DNA of 64,000 nucleotides from Paralichthys olivaceus (lineage: Eukaryota > Chordata > Actinopteri > Pleuronectiformes > Paralichthyidae), in assembly GCF_024713975.1 (NCBI RefSeq), contig NC_091096.1:5359501-5423500 (forward strand), read 5' to 3'. Within the stretch, counting starts at the first letter, position 1, and every line of letters starts with the position of its first letter. The notes beneath the pieces were generated by a model. It searched no databases. It saw nothing but the letters and a program-made list of their open reading frames with translations, and was not told the DNA's origin. A program made the position numbers and the translations under genes. Of this stretch, positions 1-11,065 are shown piece after piece.

Positions 1-915
1 CGTGAGCCCACCCAGAGTCGAAGCTCGAGAGGCAAAAAAAGGCCCTACAATGAGATTGCCAAGAATGACAGTCCTCTAGAAAGGCCCTCCAAGGTGATGA
101 GGATAAGTACTGATGCAGAGTTGATAAACACTCCTCACAGTAAAGCTGTCGATGGCCCTGCATCTGAATCCAAGCTTTCAGATGACCTCCATGTTGACGC
201 TGCATATATTGGGACGAGTGTTGCCAATGCACCCAAAAGACATTTTTTAAAAGGCTCATTCTCACAAAGCCATTGGAAGTTTGGGGATAATGCTGGCAAA
301 CAGTGTGTAGCCAACAGTTTAGCTGCAGTCATAATGAATGAGTTAAAAAGTATAGCAACTTGGAGAGATGACACGGAAAACGATCTTGACTCTGTTCTTG
401 GAGAAGGAAATATGTTGTATACCTATCTCAAAGACAGTGGGGAAATAAGTGGGGAAAGCGGCTTTCTGTTTATTGATGAGTTGCCAGATATGTACATCAT
501 GAAAGATGTGCTGTTTGAAATTAAGCATGGTCCAACTTACAGTGGAATGGTTGGTATCTTCGAAGAGGCAGAGGATGAATATATGAGGAATATTAACATA
601 CCCATGGACATGGCTATTCAGATAGCATTGACAGATCATGATGCTTGCTTTGTCACTCTTAGTTGTTACACATGTGTGATTGTTAAGCAAGGCCACCATT
701 TTGCTGTGTTTGATCCTCATTGTCGCAACAGGTGGGGCTGTGTTGAAGAGCAAGGTACTGCCGTTGTTGTTTATCACTCTGAGTGCGAAACACTGTATGG
801 GCACTTGTTGAACCTCGCCCAACAACTGCTCCTTCCCAGTGACACATTAGAAGACATGCCATTTGAGGTGACAGGCGTCAAGGTCAGGATCATAGATGAT
901 GATGCCACATTGTGA
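1..915 (+). CDS. C76-like (herpes tegument-type) cysteine protease gene, 3' part
   Basis: The reading frame is open from the window edge to TGA at 913-915, so the 5' part lies outside. It begins inside the last 103-residue basic repeat and continues into a domain of about 200 residues. The domain has a GKQC-VANSL block (Cys codon at 304) and a GHHFAVFDPH block (Asp codon 712, His codon 718). A Cys near the start with a late Asp-x-His pair is the active-site layout of herpesvirus tegument deubiquitinases (family C76). The assignment rests on motif layout, not on a search. The sequence is identical, as far as read, to the ends of the copies at 8302 and 17667. Confidence 0.7.
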   Translation, partial: REPTQSRSSRGKKRPYNEIAKNDSPLERPSKVMRISTDAELINTPHSKAVDGPASESKLSDDLHVDAAYIGTSVANAPKRHFLKGSFSQSHWKFGDNAGKQCVANSLAAVIMNELKSIATWRDDTENDLDSVLGEGNMLYTYLKDSGEISGESGFLFIDELPDMYIMKDVLFEIKHGPTYSGMVGIFEEAEDEYMRNINIPMDMAIQIALTDHDACFVTLSCYTCVIVKQGHHFAVFDPHCRNRWGCVEEQGTAVVVYHSECETLYGHLLNLAQQLLLPSDTLEDMPFEVTGVKVRIIDDDATL

Positions 916-929
916 GGAGCCAACCACAC

Positions 930-1702
930 TCCTCACAGTAAAGCTGTCGATGGCCCTGCATCTCAATCCAAGCTTTCAGATGACCTCCATGTTGACGCTG
1001 CATATTTTGGGAAGAGTGTTACCAATGCATCCGAAAGAGATTTTTTACAAGGCTCACTCTCACAAAGGAAGAGAATCAAACTCAGCAAAGGGGTGAAAAG
1101 GCCATGTCGTGAGCCCACCCAGAGTCGAAGCTCGAGAGGCAAAAAAAGGCCCTACAATGAGATTGCCAAGAATGACAGTCCTCTAGAAAGGCCCTCCAAG
1201 GTGATGAGGATAAGTACTGATGCAGAGTTGATAAACACTCCTCACAGTAAAGCTGTCGATGGCCCTGCATCTGAATCCAAGCTTTCAGATGACCTCCATG
1301 TTGACGCTGCATATATTGGGACGAGTGTTGCCAATGCACCCAAAAGACATTTTTTAAAAGGCTCATTCTCACAAAGCCATTGGAAGTTTGGGGATAATGC
1401 TGGCAAACAGTGTGTAGCCAACAGTTTAGCTGCAGTCATAATGAATGAGTTAAAAAGTATAGCAACTTGGAGAGATGACACGGAAAACGATCTTGACTCT
1501 GTTCTTGGAGAAGGAAATATGTTGTATACCTGAAGAGCGAGGTACTGCCGTTGTTGTTTATCACTCTGAGTGCGAAATACTGTATGGGCACTTGTTGAAC
1601 CTCGCCCAACAACTGCTCCTTCCCAGTGACACATTAGAAGACATGCCATTTGAGGTGACAGGCGTCAAGGTCAGGATCATAGATAATGATGCCACATTGT
1701 GA
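930..1702 (+). pseudogene. Deleted duplicate of the protease gene end, copy 1
   Basis: Just after the stop of the upstream gene the sequence restarts inside a 309-bp repeat (actcctcacag). It runs through one further repeat into the protease domain. About 320 bp are missing between the Cys block and the segment after the Asp-x-His block. The deletion removes the Asp-His pair and shifts the frame, so the longest ORF here is 146 aa. The duplicate ends with the same 3' flank (gaggagccaacca) as the functional copy. The same structure occurs in all three units, so it arose before the unit amplification. Confidence 0.85.
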
Positions 1703-2227
1703 GGAGCCAACCACCAGCTAAACAGCAACACTAACCAACAGGAAGTCAGACCTCTTTATTGTGCCCTGCTCAAAGGTAAAATTTAAATCATCAGGTTGCA
1801 AAAAACAGAAGAAGAGGTCTGGAGCGAACAGTGATTTCAACTAGCAATGAATATGACACATGAGTAGAAATAACCCATGTATCTGTCCAATTCTAGTCCT
1901 TCCTTTATAAAATAAAGTTTTAATAGTGAACTTAATGCACGTCTCCACTGTCCACAAAATATATGGTTCAACAATTGAAAATTCAGTTGTGTCTCCCAGC
2001 AAGGTTTTTTCCTCTGGTCAAGCATATGTTGCTCTCAGCCATGTTACAAGTCTGTGCCCTAATTATTAAGGAGTTTAAGGAATCTGCCATTTATTGTAAA
2101 GGTAGCAGAAGCAACAAGCAAAATATCAACTCTAACATCAAGCGGCATAACACAGACTGCATTTACCATCATATTGCACAACACTCAGAGTCTTTAGAGT
2201 ACTTTTTTAGGCATACAAGCGATTGCA
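1703..2227. other. Non-coding spacer of transposon origin, copy 1
   Basis: No convincing coding sequence is seen here. The stretch links the deleted protease duplicate to the EEP relic and is repeated at 11066 and 21049. It is probably decayed sequence of the same element. Confidence 0.5.
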
Positions 2228-2543
2228 CACATGAATAATGCTGATTGCATTTGCCTGACAGAGACATGGTTAGGAGTTGATGATCCACCACTGCAACACT
2301 GTCTTACAGCTTTCCAGTTCACGCGTTTGTCGTGTCCAGAGTTATGACAACACCTATCCACCATTGCAACATCTGAAACAAGGGTCACATGGTGGCCTTA
2401 GAATATACTATTCACTAACAAAAGATATTGTTACATGGCCTACAAAGTGCAATAATATTGAAAGTTTGATATTTCAAGTGAACAGTATTAACTTGACTGC
2501 TGCAGTGTCTTGTACGTCGGCATTTTCTCCCATAAACACTTAG
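2228..2543 (+). pseudogene. EEP endonuclease relic, copy 1
   Basis: Translated from 2234 the sequence reads NNADCICLTETWLGVDD. This resembles the ICLTETW motif of endonuclease/exonuclease/phosphatase domains, as in LINE and Helentron endonucleases. A second frame, downstream, reads GSHGGLRIYYS and then NIESLIFQVN, which fits the next conserved strands. The domain is split between frames and has no start, so it is a relic. With the protease ORF upstream it points to a Helentron-type source, although a LINE endonuclease cannot be excluded from this fragment alone. Confidence 0.6.
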
Positions 2544-2768
2544 ATCCCTCTGATTTCCAAGTAAAACTATATGTAGTACTAGCACCCCGCTTAGTTTCTG
2601 TCTGAGCTGTTGTCTAACGGAGCTGCTTCCTTACCAACAAAAAGTTTACTATTGAAGGCTGTTTTACCAAATGAAACCATCAACCATCTGCTTTCAAATG
2701 GTCAGAGGTCACATGATGTTCCAGGGAAAGTGGTTTTGACATCAATGTAAACTGTAAATCTGCTTGTA

Positions 2769-3765
2769 TATATATCTAAGGACTTTTCAATCAATACTGA
2801 AGATATTGTGAGGTCAGACATAGCAAATGTGGGAAAAAACAAGAGATGAAACTTATCCAACAAAAATACATGAAGTTAACAGAAATGAGTGGACACAGAC
2901 TAGACTTCATGAAATGGGACTCTTGAGATTTGTGTTGGGTAGAATTAACAAAGGGTGAAATATATCCGAGACATTGGAACACGTCTGTCTGTGTCAAGCA
3001 GAACCTTAAGTTAATCAGCAGCTAAACATCCTTAGTGTCCACTGTTTTGATTCCATTTATCTTATAGCGAGTCGTCTTCCAGTGTGTAAATGAACTGTAC
3101 TGTAGCTGCTATTTAATAACCTGTAGCACAAACATCTAAACATTTAATTTAGCAAATGTATTATTGATCGTTGATATCATGCAGATATTGTAAAGGGTGG
3201 TCAATGTGTTGTTTAAACGCGTTTCAAACGGATTAATGAGAAACATTTTGTTTACTGCGTTCATGTTTATTTCCACATTCTGACTTGAAAGCACGTGAAC
3301 ACACTGAAGTCAGAACAACAACGACTTCACAAGTGGGAAAACTGGACTTTCCGAGGAGCACGTGAATGCACAGTCTGTTTACTGTTTACATCCTTCAACA
3401 GACTCATGTCGACTCTTCTCTGAACACACAGCAGGTGCCTAGAACGGTGTCTTGCGCCCCCTGCTGATTACTTGACAGAACCATCAAATTGTGCTCACAT
3501 TTCAAATTAACTTCAGAGTCCTGGACTTGGTGGAAGAATGTGGATGCTAATTTCAATGAGCTCCTTCTTTTTATACAAAATATACAATCATCAGTAACAT
3601 AATACAATCAACAGTGCCTATTGGGTAAATATGTGGACTGCCTGTATGTTACAAAGATGTTTTTTGAGAAAGGCGTCTACCGAGGCAGGTACAACTTCTC
3701 AGAGAAACCCAGTATAAAACCTCATTCACATCCTGCTACACATCCCTTCACTCGAACACTCAGTT
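2769..3765. other. cenatac 3' flank, copy 1
   Basis: This stretch holds no convincing ORF. It contains an interspersed repeat at about 3390-3610, described separately, and otherwise AT-rich sequence downstream of cenatac. Confidence 0.6.
3390..3610 (-). repeat. Unclassified interspersed repeat, shared with 48380-48640
   Basis: Read on the minus strand, this segment aligns with 48380-48640. Shared stretches include caccaagtccaggact, agggggcgcaagacac and cacctgctgtgtgtt, in the same order and spacing. The family is not identified; no target-site duplication or terminal repeat was evident. It carries a CTCF-like core at 3454-3467. Confidence 0.65.
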
Positions 3766-6700
3766 TTAAGTGCCGTCAGAGTTTGTCAGCTGACCAGTTG
3801 CTTTAGTTTTCTTTGACCCATCCGAGTTCTGCTGCCGCTTCCTCTTTGGTCTGTTCTTCTTCCCTTCTTCTTCTCTGAATTGGTGCCTGTTGTGAGAAAG
3901 AAAAAGTTCCATATGTTTGCAAAGAGTAGTGAAGTTAATGTACATAACAAAAACATTTTATGTGTGCCTTTTTAACATAAGGACAACAGATGGAATGTTT
4001 GCTTTGAGGCAAAGTCTGGCAGATATACTAAAACGACAGGCTTAAGGCCTTTGAGTGTGTTAAACATATGTGATGGAGTTAATAGTTTTTTTCCATCGTT
4101 CTGTGTGAGTCTTCTGTGTAGTTACGGGTTGTGTGATCTTACCTGGACTGCCAGCGTCGGCCGCTGTTCCACACTCTTCCAAAAGAGGGAAGCCAGTTTG
4201 CGTCTGTCTGTGAGCTGTGATCAAAGTTGGCCCCAACTCTGTTCGGTGGAAGCTTCTTCAGCTTCTCTTGCTCCTCTGGCAAAAGACAGATGAGATCATT
4301 TTCAATCATCAAATTCATTTAGTTTAATTCTACACAAGTCTACAATCTCTGCATCACTGAGACTTGAGAAGATTAAAATGACCGGTATTATAAATATTTT
4401 GATACTTGAGCGCCACGATTTCAAAAATTTGAATGTGTTTATGTGATTTCATATTTGACACAGATGCAATTTGAGCAGCAAAGACAAAAAGTCACTTAAA
4501 CAGCAAAACATCAGATGAGTGATAAATAATAAAAACCTGCTGGTTATCATAAGTGATGTAACAGCATCCAGTAACACATGATTTGTCAGGTCTCATGGAA
4601 ATGAAAAACAAGGACGGAACAAACTGCTCTGCTGACAAGTAGATTTAAACAAGTATTCCTACTCTGTTTGAGGAACTCTTGGAGCGATGGGCCAATCTCT
4701 GGATGTGCTGAAGCCCCAGAGGTCCCCTCCAAAGGATCGTCCTGGAGCCAAGGTGGGACAGCACCTACAACAGTCAGGACACTGATCACTTTTCAAACAC
4801 ATACAACAGGTGAACTGAGCTCCTAACTACTGGAGACACTGGGTTTCTTTCCATTTTTGATTGTATTACTTTGTTGTGTGAAAGGCAAATTAAATGTTTC
4901 TTTTCAGGATCACACAGGATGCATTGTAATGTTTTCAGAATAATATTAATCCTCAGAGGGACAGGGGGCAGAGCAACATCACTGAAAAGACAAAATATAC
5001 ATCGAGATAACTCCTCAACAGTCAAGAGTCATCTGGAAAATTTATGAAAAACTTGAATGTGGTTTATGATAATAAGAAAATGGGATTTAAAAAGATAAAA
5101 CACAGAAGAGACACCACATATTATTACATTTCCACAATGTATATTATTGGACTGGTTCAAATACAGAGCTTAGTTGAGATACTGAAATTCATCCTTCACT
5201 GTACCTGTGTGAACATTTCCACTGTTTGCTGAATTCTGTAACAGACAAAAAATTAGGTGATTGTGTTTGCAGTTACTCATGAGAAACTTTCTGAATGATG
5301 GGTGTCCTTCTACCTGATAGCCGATGAAAGTCAGGCCATGTCCTGCTGCCGCCCGCGGTGCTTTCACCATTGACTCAACGAAGCTGCTCCCTGGCTGCTG
5401 GTCTGATCCCTGAGATGTAAACTGCGAGCTGTTCCCCAGAGAACAAGATGAACCCCGAACAAAGTTAAGTGATTCAAATTATATTGATGACACTATACAA
5501 AAAGAGGATAATATGTCTCAGGTAGACAAAGTGTTACCTGACAGAATCCTCCGCAGACGCGTCTGTGCCATTGGGACCATTGAATGACTCCGGGTCTGCG
5601 TCACGCTGATAGTGATTCAGGAAATGCCAACAGTGGTTCACAGAGGAAGTCTGACCACTACCCATCTTCATCTCAGCTTTTATTATCACAATCCTTACAC
5701 ACTACTTTGCCCCAAATGTTAACACAATATTTTATTTTTCATCATCTCCATCTAATTGTAACCATAACCTGATGTGTAAAATTAAGTTTGTCATTAAACC
5801 ACCATGACCTCCAGACACAAGGTTTCACCAGCTACAAATATTTGTTTTTAGAGTTAAACAGGTTTTCAGTTACACTCACAATGATCTAGTTGGGCAATTG
5901 TGACTTTTCTCATCTTACATGTAACTCAAATACACAAAAAGCAACAGTCAAGGCTGTAGTGATGGATACTGCCACTGCATCTCTGGAAAACAAACCTCTA
6001 TTAGAGCCTGAAGGACCTCTTGACGATGCTTCTCCTGGGCCCGGATATGATCAGCTTGCTTAAGCCATGAAAAGAAAAGTAAACAGTTTTTAGGAATGCT
6101 AGTGGCAGTCTCAGAGCTGCCTCCACTGCTGTAGACTCTATTATCATTCAAATTAAAACAGTTACCTGTTTAATGAATTCATCCTCCTTCTCCACAAATG
6201 ATTCCAAAACTTGTGGCAACTCAGCTTTAAACCTAAAAAAAAGCAAAAAATGATCCAATCTCTTATTTTCCATTAAAAACTTTATTAATATTGACTTTCA
6301 ACTCTCGGAGAACCACCTTTCAGTTTCCTCCTCCGTGATGATGACCTTGTCTCGAAGCTTGGGGTCGGCTTTATTTTCCCACCAGAACTTGTGGGTATTC
6401 TTCCTGTGTTCTGGTCTGAAACCAAGTACATTTAAAACTGGTCAACCAGTAATTTTTCAAATGCACACAGTTTCATGCAATTTACTTATTACAAACAAAA
6501 TTAAAAAAATAAAAAGCAGTTCATTTGATCAAACTTACGTGGCCATGTGTTCTAACAAGCCTCCGTACAGCACAGTCATGTTGCCGTCTGTAACATTTCT
6601 GTCTACTTCGAGCCCACAGCAGTAGCACCAGAATTTCTGCTGGTGCTCGCTGCAGTCAAACTTTTCTACTTGGGGCTTTTTAAGAGTGCGACGAGCTTCC

Positions 6701-7652
6701 TTCACCTGGTACAGAGAGAAAGAAAACACATACAGGAAACATAGATAAACATGGTGGTTGGACTGGAGCTCTGATTAAATCTGAGGCAGTCTAATACAAC
6801 AGCTCTGCAATAAACGCTAAATTCATAAAGGTTGAATGTTGATCACTTCTTTGTCTGTAATTTGATTTGTTGTTTATTTTATTTCACACAGCATCCCATC
6901 ATCTGATTCTCCACCTCATGAAGACATCATTCTATTCAGTAGACGTTCACTGCGCCGAGAATTGTTGTGTTGCTATAACTATTATTGATGAGGGTGTTTT
7001 AAAGGTTCACTGAGTAGATGCATGTAGCTGCTGAACACCCCTCACCTCATCCTTCCCTTCCAAACAGGAAGGAACCTGTTGCAGACTTCCGTTGTCATAA
7101 AAACTCAAAAGGTGTTTGCTTTGTCCAGTCTGGGCTACTGTAAAAAAAAAAACCTGGTGTATTTAAATATAAAGGACCATTATAGGGTAAAGAAAATAAC
7201 AATTCACACAGTGTTGATGAAACACATGAGTCAAAACATCACTAATTTAAATTACTTTGCTGCCAATAGATCCCTTTCCCCTCAATCTTAAAGTTGGCTA
7301 ATGTTTTAGTGTTGTAAAGAACTGTGTTGCTTAGAAAATGTTTAAATGTGAATACAAATGAGCTAAATTCACTTCTCTATCAAACTACTGTTGGTCCCCA
7401 GCGTCCCTGACGCGGCATGCGTTATGTTGTTGGTTAGCACCAGGTGCTAGCATCGGGGCGAGCACGCGTGTAGATCCACAAAGTGGCTGGAAATGTTTGA
7501 CATCGGCGTGAATCGGTGTAAATCAAACTTCTTACCTTCTCTAAGAATTTGAGAAGAACCACTCTCAGTCTGCTCTGGTGACTCTTCCCGAAGATGTGTC
7601 CCTTCCCGGCGAATGTAGTTTGCCGACACACGGCGCAATAATAAGGAGCCAT
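3766..7652 (-). CDS. cenatac: cenatac (ccdc84), centrosomal AT-AC splicing factor, copy 1
   Basis: Eleven exons, all with GT-AG introns and consistent phases, give a 382-residue protein (human is 332). Exons on the minus strand: 7652-7536, 6705-6539, 6415-6317, 6232-6166, 6058-5996, 5671-5538, 5428-5314, 5235-5205, 4764-4663, 4275-4143, 3886-3766. The N-terminal zinc finger has C6, C9, H19 and H25; the second has C66, C69, H92 and H98 around [13 protein letters not shown]. Further family blocks are [46 protein letters not shown] and [16 protein letters not shown]. The human protein works in the minor spliceosome, favouring AT-AC introns, and is linked to mosaic variegated aneuploidy. The donors of introns 3 (GTGGTT) and 5 (GTTTGT) are weak. 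Exon limits are inferred from phase and homology. Confidence 0.93.
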
Positions 7653-8301
7653 TGACACAGAGACTAGTAAATTACAGATGAACTGACACAGAAACCGAAC
7701 ATTTCTGTTTTAATTCTCATTGTTTATTGTTGGTGAAACGGAAAGCCACACAAGCTACAGCCCGGATATCCGCTCCAGAAAGGAAGCGGTTCCGTCTCGA
7801 TATGTTTCCCCCTTGAAACAAACACAATTTATTGAACATCTGTCATCGTCAATATGAAATAATCCTAGCGATATTTTCAATCATCTAAAATGTTCGAATT
7901 GTAGTTTTCTTCACCCTGGAGTGGACCCTTTATATTTAAATACTTTATATTTACATTGAGAGGAGGTCCTCACTATGGAGGCCGCCATGTTTTTAAAGTA
8001 GCCCAGAATGGACAAACTAAATACCTTTCGAGTTTTGTATGCCAGCTTTCATTCTCTGTTAAAGTTGCTCTAATGTCAAATAGTTTCTTTGTCGATTGAT
8101 CAAAGTCAAATGACATCAAACACATTTTCTGCTATGTTGTTCTCAGATACAAACATGGAACAAATGACTTCAAAGGAACTTCTAAGGAATTCTACAATCC
8201 TTAACTTCAACAAAGAAGTTGGCAACTTACTGCTTCCTGCTGCAAGAGAGATAGATCGAGAAGTGCTTTTACAACCAGATTAGCTTACGTTTTGTGTCAA
8301 G
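7653..8301. promoter_or_regulatory. Divergent intergenic region between cenatac and the protease gene, copy 1
   Basis: These 649 bp separate the two start codons head-to-head. They include an ETS-like ccggatatccg near 7767, a ggaagcggttcc stretch, and gccgccatgttt near 7983, which resembles a YY1 site. No TATA box stands out. A short ORF at 8089-8283 precedes the protease ORF; it could be untranslated leader. Shared promoter use is inferred from the spacing only. Confidence 0.5.
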
Positions 8302-10278
8302 ATGTCCAATATAGGTCGCAGGTGTAGAAAAAGGTCCATTGCTAAAGCCTGGCTGTTGGGCATCCGCAAGAGATTAAGAAGCTCCTTCTTAAAGAGGAAG
8401 AGAATCACATACAGCAAAGGGGTGAAAAGGCCATGTCGTGAGCCCACCCAGAGTCGAAGCTCGAGAGGCAAAAAAAGGCCCTACAATGAGATTGCCAAGA
8501 ATGACAGTCCTCTAGAAAGGCCCTCCAAGGTGATGAGGATAAGAACTGATGCAGAGTTGATAAACACTCCTCACAGTAAAGCTGTCGATGGCCCTGCATC
8601 TGAATCCAAGCTTTCAGATGACCTCCATCTTGACGCTGCATATATTGGGAAGAGTGTTTCCAATGCACCCAAAAGAGATTTTTTACAAGGCTCATTCTCA
8701 CAAAGGAAGATAATCAAACTCAGCAAAGGGGTGAAAAGGCCATGTCGTGAGCCCACCCAGAGTCGAAGCTCGAGAGGCAAAAAAAGGCCCTACAATGAGA
8801 TTGCCAAGAATGACAGTCCTCTAGAAAGGCCCTCCAAGGTGATGAAGATAAGAACTGATGCAGAGTTGATAAACACTCCTCACAGTAAAGGTGTCGATGG
8901 CCCTGCATCTCAATCCAAGCTTTCAGATGACCTCCATGTTGACGCTGCATATTTTGGGAAGAGTGTTACCAATGCATCTGAAAGAGATTTTTTACAAGGC
9001 TCATTCTCACAAAGGAAGAGAATCAAACTCAGCAAAGGGGTGAAAAGGCCATGTCGTGAGCCCACCCAGAGTCGAAGCTCGAGAGGCAAAAAAAGGCCCT
9101 ACAATGAGATTGCCAAGAATGACAGTCCTCTAGAAAGGCCCTCCAAGGTGATGAGGATAAATACTGATGCAGAGTTGATAAACACTCCTCACAGTAAAGC
9201 TGTCGATGGCCCTGCATCTCAATCCAAGCTTTCAGATGACCTCCATGTTGACGCTGCATATTTTGGGAAGAGTGTTACCAATGCATCTGAAAGAGATTTT
9301 TTACAAGGCTCATTCTCACAAAGGAAGAGAATCAAACTCAGCAAAGGGGTGAAAAGGCCATGTCGTGAGCCCACCCAGAGTCGAAGCTCGAGAGGCAAAA
9401 AAAGGCCCTACAATGAGATTGCCAAGAATGACAGTCCTCTAGAAAGGCCCTCCAAGGTGATGAGGATAAGTACTGATGCAGAGTTGATAAACACTCCTCA
9501 CAGTAAAGCTGTCGATGGCCCTGCATCTGAATCCAAGCTTTCAGATGACCTCCATGTTGACGCTGCATATATTGGGACGAGTGTTGCCAATGCACCCAAA
9601 AGACATTTTTTAAAAGGCTCATTCTCACAAAGCCATTGGAAGTTTGGGGATAATGCTGGCAAACAGTGTGTAGCCAACAGTTTAGCTGCAGTCATAATGA
9701 ATGAGTTAAAAAGTATAGCAACTTGGAGAGATGACACGGAAAACGATCTTGACTCTGTTCTTGGAGAAGGAAATATGTTGTATACCTATCTCAAAGACAG
9801 TGGGGAAATAAGTGGGGAAAGCGGCTTTCTGTTTATTGATGAGTTGCCAGATATGTACATCATGAAAGATGTGCTGTTTGAAATTAAGCATGGTCCAACT
9901 TACAGTGGAATGGTTGGTATCTTCGAAGAGGCAGAGGATGAATATATGAGGAATATTAACATACCCATGGACATGGCTATTCAGATAGCATTGACAGATC
10001 ATGATGCTTGCTTTGTCACTCTTAGTTGTTACACATGTGTGATTGTTAAGCAAGGCCACCATTTTGCTGTGTTTGATCCTCATTGTCGCAACAGGTGGGG
10101 CTGTGTTGAAGAGCAAGGTACTGCCGTTGTTGTTTATCACTCTGAGTGCGAAACACTGTATGGGCACTTGTTGAACCTCGCCCAACAACTGCTCCTTCCC
10201 AGTGACACATTAGAAGACATGCCATTTGAGGTGACAGGCGTCAAGGTCAGGATCATAGATGATGATGCCACATTGTGA
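8302..10278 (+). CDS. Basic repeat protein with C76-like cysteine protease domain, 4 repeats
   Basis: This intact ORF encodes 658 residues. The ATG at 8302 has a purine at -3 and opens the frame just upstream of the repeats. Residues 1-31 are Arg/Lys-rich (GRRCRKRSIAKAW). Four tandem 103-residue repeats follow, each with KRPCREP, SSRGKKRPYNEIAKN and SKLSDDLH blocks; the basic parts could serve as nuclear localisation signals. The C-terminal domain has candidate catalytic residues C456, D592 and H594, with Gln next to the Cys. In viral C76 enzymes this domain removes ubiquitin; activity here is inferred. No helicase or Rep domain is present. If transposon-derived, it is a fragment that kept the protease frame open. 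An intron upstream cannot be excluded. Confidence 0.75.
   Translation: MSNIGRRCRKRSIAKAWLLGIRKRLRSSFLKRKRITYSKGVKRPCREPTQSRSSRGKKRPYNEIAKNDSPLERPSKVMRIRTDAELINTPHSKAVDGPASESKLSDDLHLDAAYIGKSVSNAPKRDFLQGSFSQRKIIKLSKGVKRPCREPTQSRSSRGKKRPYNEIAKNDSPLERPSKVMKIRTDAELINTPHSKGVDGPASQSKLSDDLHVDAAYFGKSVTNASERDFLQGSFSQRKRIKLSKGVKRPCREPTQSRSSRGKKRPYNEIAKNDSPLERPSKVMRINTDAELINTPHSKAVDGPASQSKLSDDLHVDAAYFGKSVTNASERDFLQGSFSQRKRIKLSKGVKRPCREPTQSRSSRGKKRPYNEIAKNDSPLERPSKVMRISTDAELINTPHSKAVDGPASESKLSDDLHVDAAYIGTSVANAPKRHFLKGSFSQSHWKFGDNAGKQCVANSLAAVIMNELKSIATWRDDTENDLDSVLGEGNMLYTYLKDSGEISGESGFLFIDELPDMYIMKDVLFEIKHGPTYSGMVGIFEEAEDEYMRNINIPMDMAIQIALTDHDACFVTLSCYTCVIVKQGHHFAVFDPHCRNRWGCVEEQGTAVVVYHSECETLYGHLLNLAQQLLLPSDTLEDMPFEVTGVKVRIIDDDATL
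8395..9630 (+). repeat. Four in-frame 309-bp tandem repeats
   Basis: The period is exactly 309 bp (103 codons), so copy-number change keeps the frame. Copies differ at a few codons, such as Ser/Arg/Asn before TDAEL and Glu/Gln before SKLSDD. The last repeat differs most (IGTSVANAPKRHFLKG) and joins the protease domain. Confidence 0.95.
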
Positions 10279-10292
10279 GGAGCCAACCACAC

Positions 10293-11065
10293 TCCTCACA
10301 GTAAAGCTGTCGATGGCCCTGCATCTCAATCCAAGCTTTCAGATGACCTCCATGTTGACGCTGCATATTTTGGGAAGAGTGTTACCAATGCATCCGAAAG
10401 AGATTTTTTACAAGGCTCACTCTCACAAAGGAAGAGAATCAAACTCAGCAAAGGGGTGAAAAGGCCATGTCGTGAGCCCACCCAGAGTCGAAGCTCGAGA
10501 GGCAAAAAAAGGCCCTACAATGAGATTGCCAAGAATGACAGTCCTCTAGAAAGGCCCTCCAAGGTGATGAGGATAAGTACTGATGCAGAGTTGATAAACA
10601 CTCCTCACAGTAAAGCTGTCGATGGCCCTGCATCTGAATCCAAGCTTTCAGATGACCTCCATGTTGACGCTGCATATATTGGGACGAGTGTTGCCAATGC
10701 ACCCAAAAGACATTTTTTAAAAGACTCATTCTCACAAAGCCATTGGAAGTTTGGGGATAATGCTGGCAAACAGTGTGTAGCCAACAGTTTAGCTGCAGTC
10801 ATAATGAATGAGTTAAAAAGTATAGCAACTTGGAGAGATGACACGGAAAACGATCTTGACTCTGTTCTTGGAGAAGGAAATATGTTGTATACCTGAAGAG
10901 CGAGGTACTGCCGTTGTTGTTTATCACTCTGAGTGCGAAATACTGTATGGGCACTTGTTGAACCTCGCCCAACAACTGCTCCTTCCCAGTGACACATTAG
11001 AAGACATGCCATTTGAGGTGACAGGCGTCAAGGTCAGGATCATAGATAATGATGCCACATTGTGA
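10293..11065 (+). pseudogene. Deleted duplicate of the protease gene end, copy 2
   Basis: The structure is the same as at 930-1702: a partial repeat, one further repeat, the Cys block, a deletion of about 320 bp that removes the Asp-x-His block, then the end of the domain. It differs from copy 1 by single bases, for example Gly to Asp before SFSQ. Confidence 0.85.

Larger units (their letters stand above)
1..2768. repeat. 9.4-kb tandem unit, first (partial) copy
   Basis: This is the right end of the first visible unit. It matches 9364-12131 base for base apart from rare single differences, such as a/t near 1979. It ends at the unit junction after 2768. It contains the end of a protease gene, its deleted duplicate and an EEP relic. 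How many more units lie to the left cannot be seen. Confidence 0.93.

Noticed and set aside
135-825. Minus-strand ORFs of 79 and 160 codons opposite the protease domain
   Set aside because: They are antisense to a supported coding frame and recur only with the tandem copies.
1-915. An integrated herpesvirus as the source of the C76-like domain
   Set aside because: Only the protease-like domain resembles viral proteins; the flanks hold an EEP relic and host genes, with no capsid or other viral parts. A transposon origin fits better, although it is not proven.
8089-8283. 64-codon ORF before the protease gene
   Set aside because: It is repeated only because the unit is duplicated; there is no recognised product. 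It was left as possible leader sequence.
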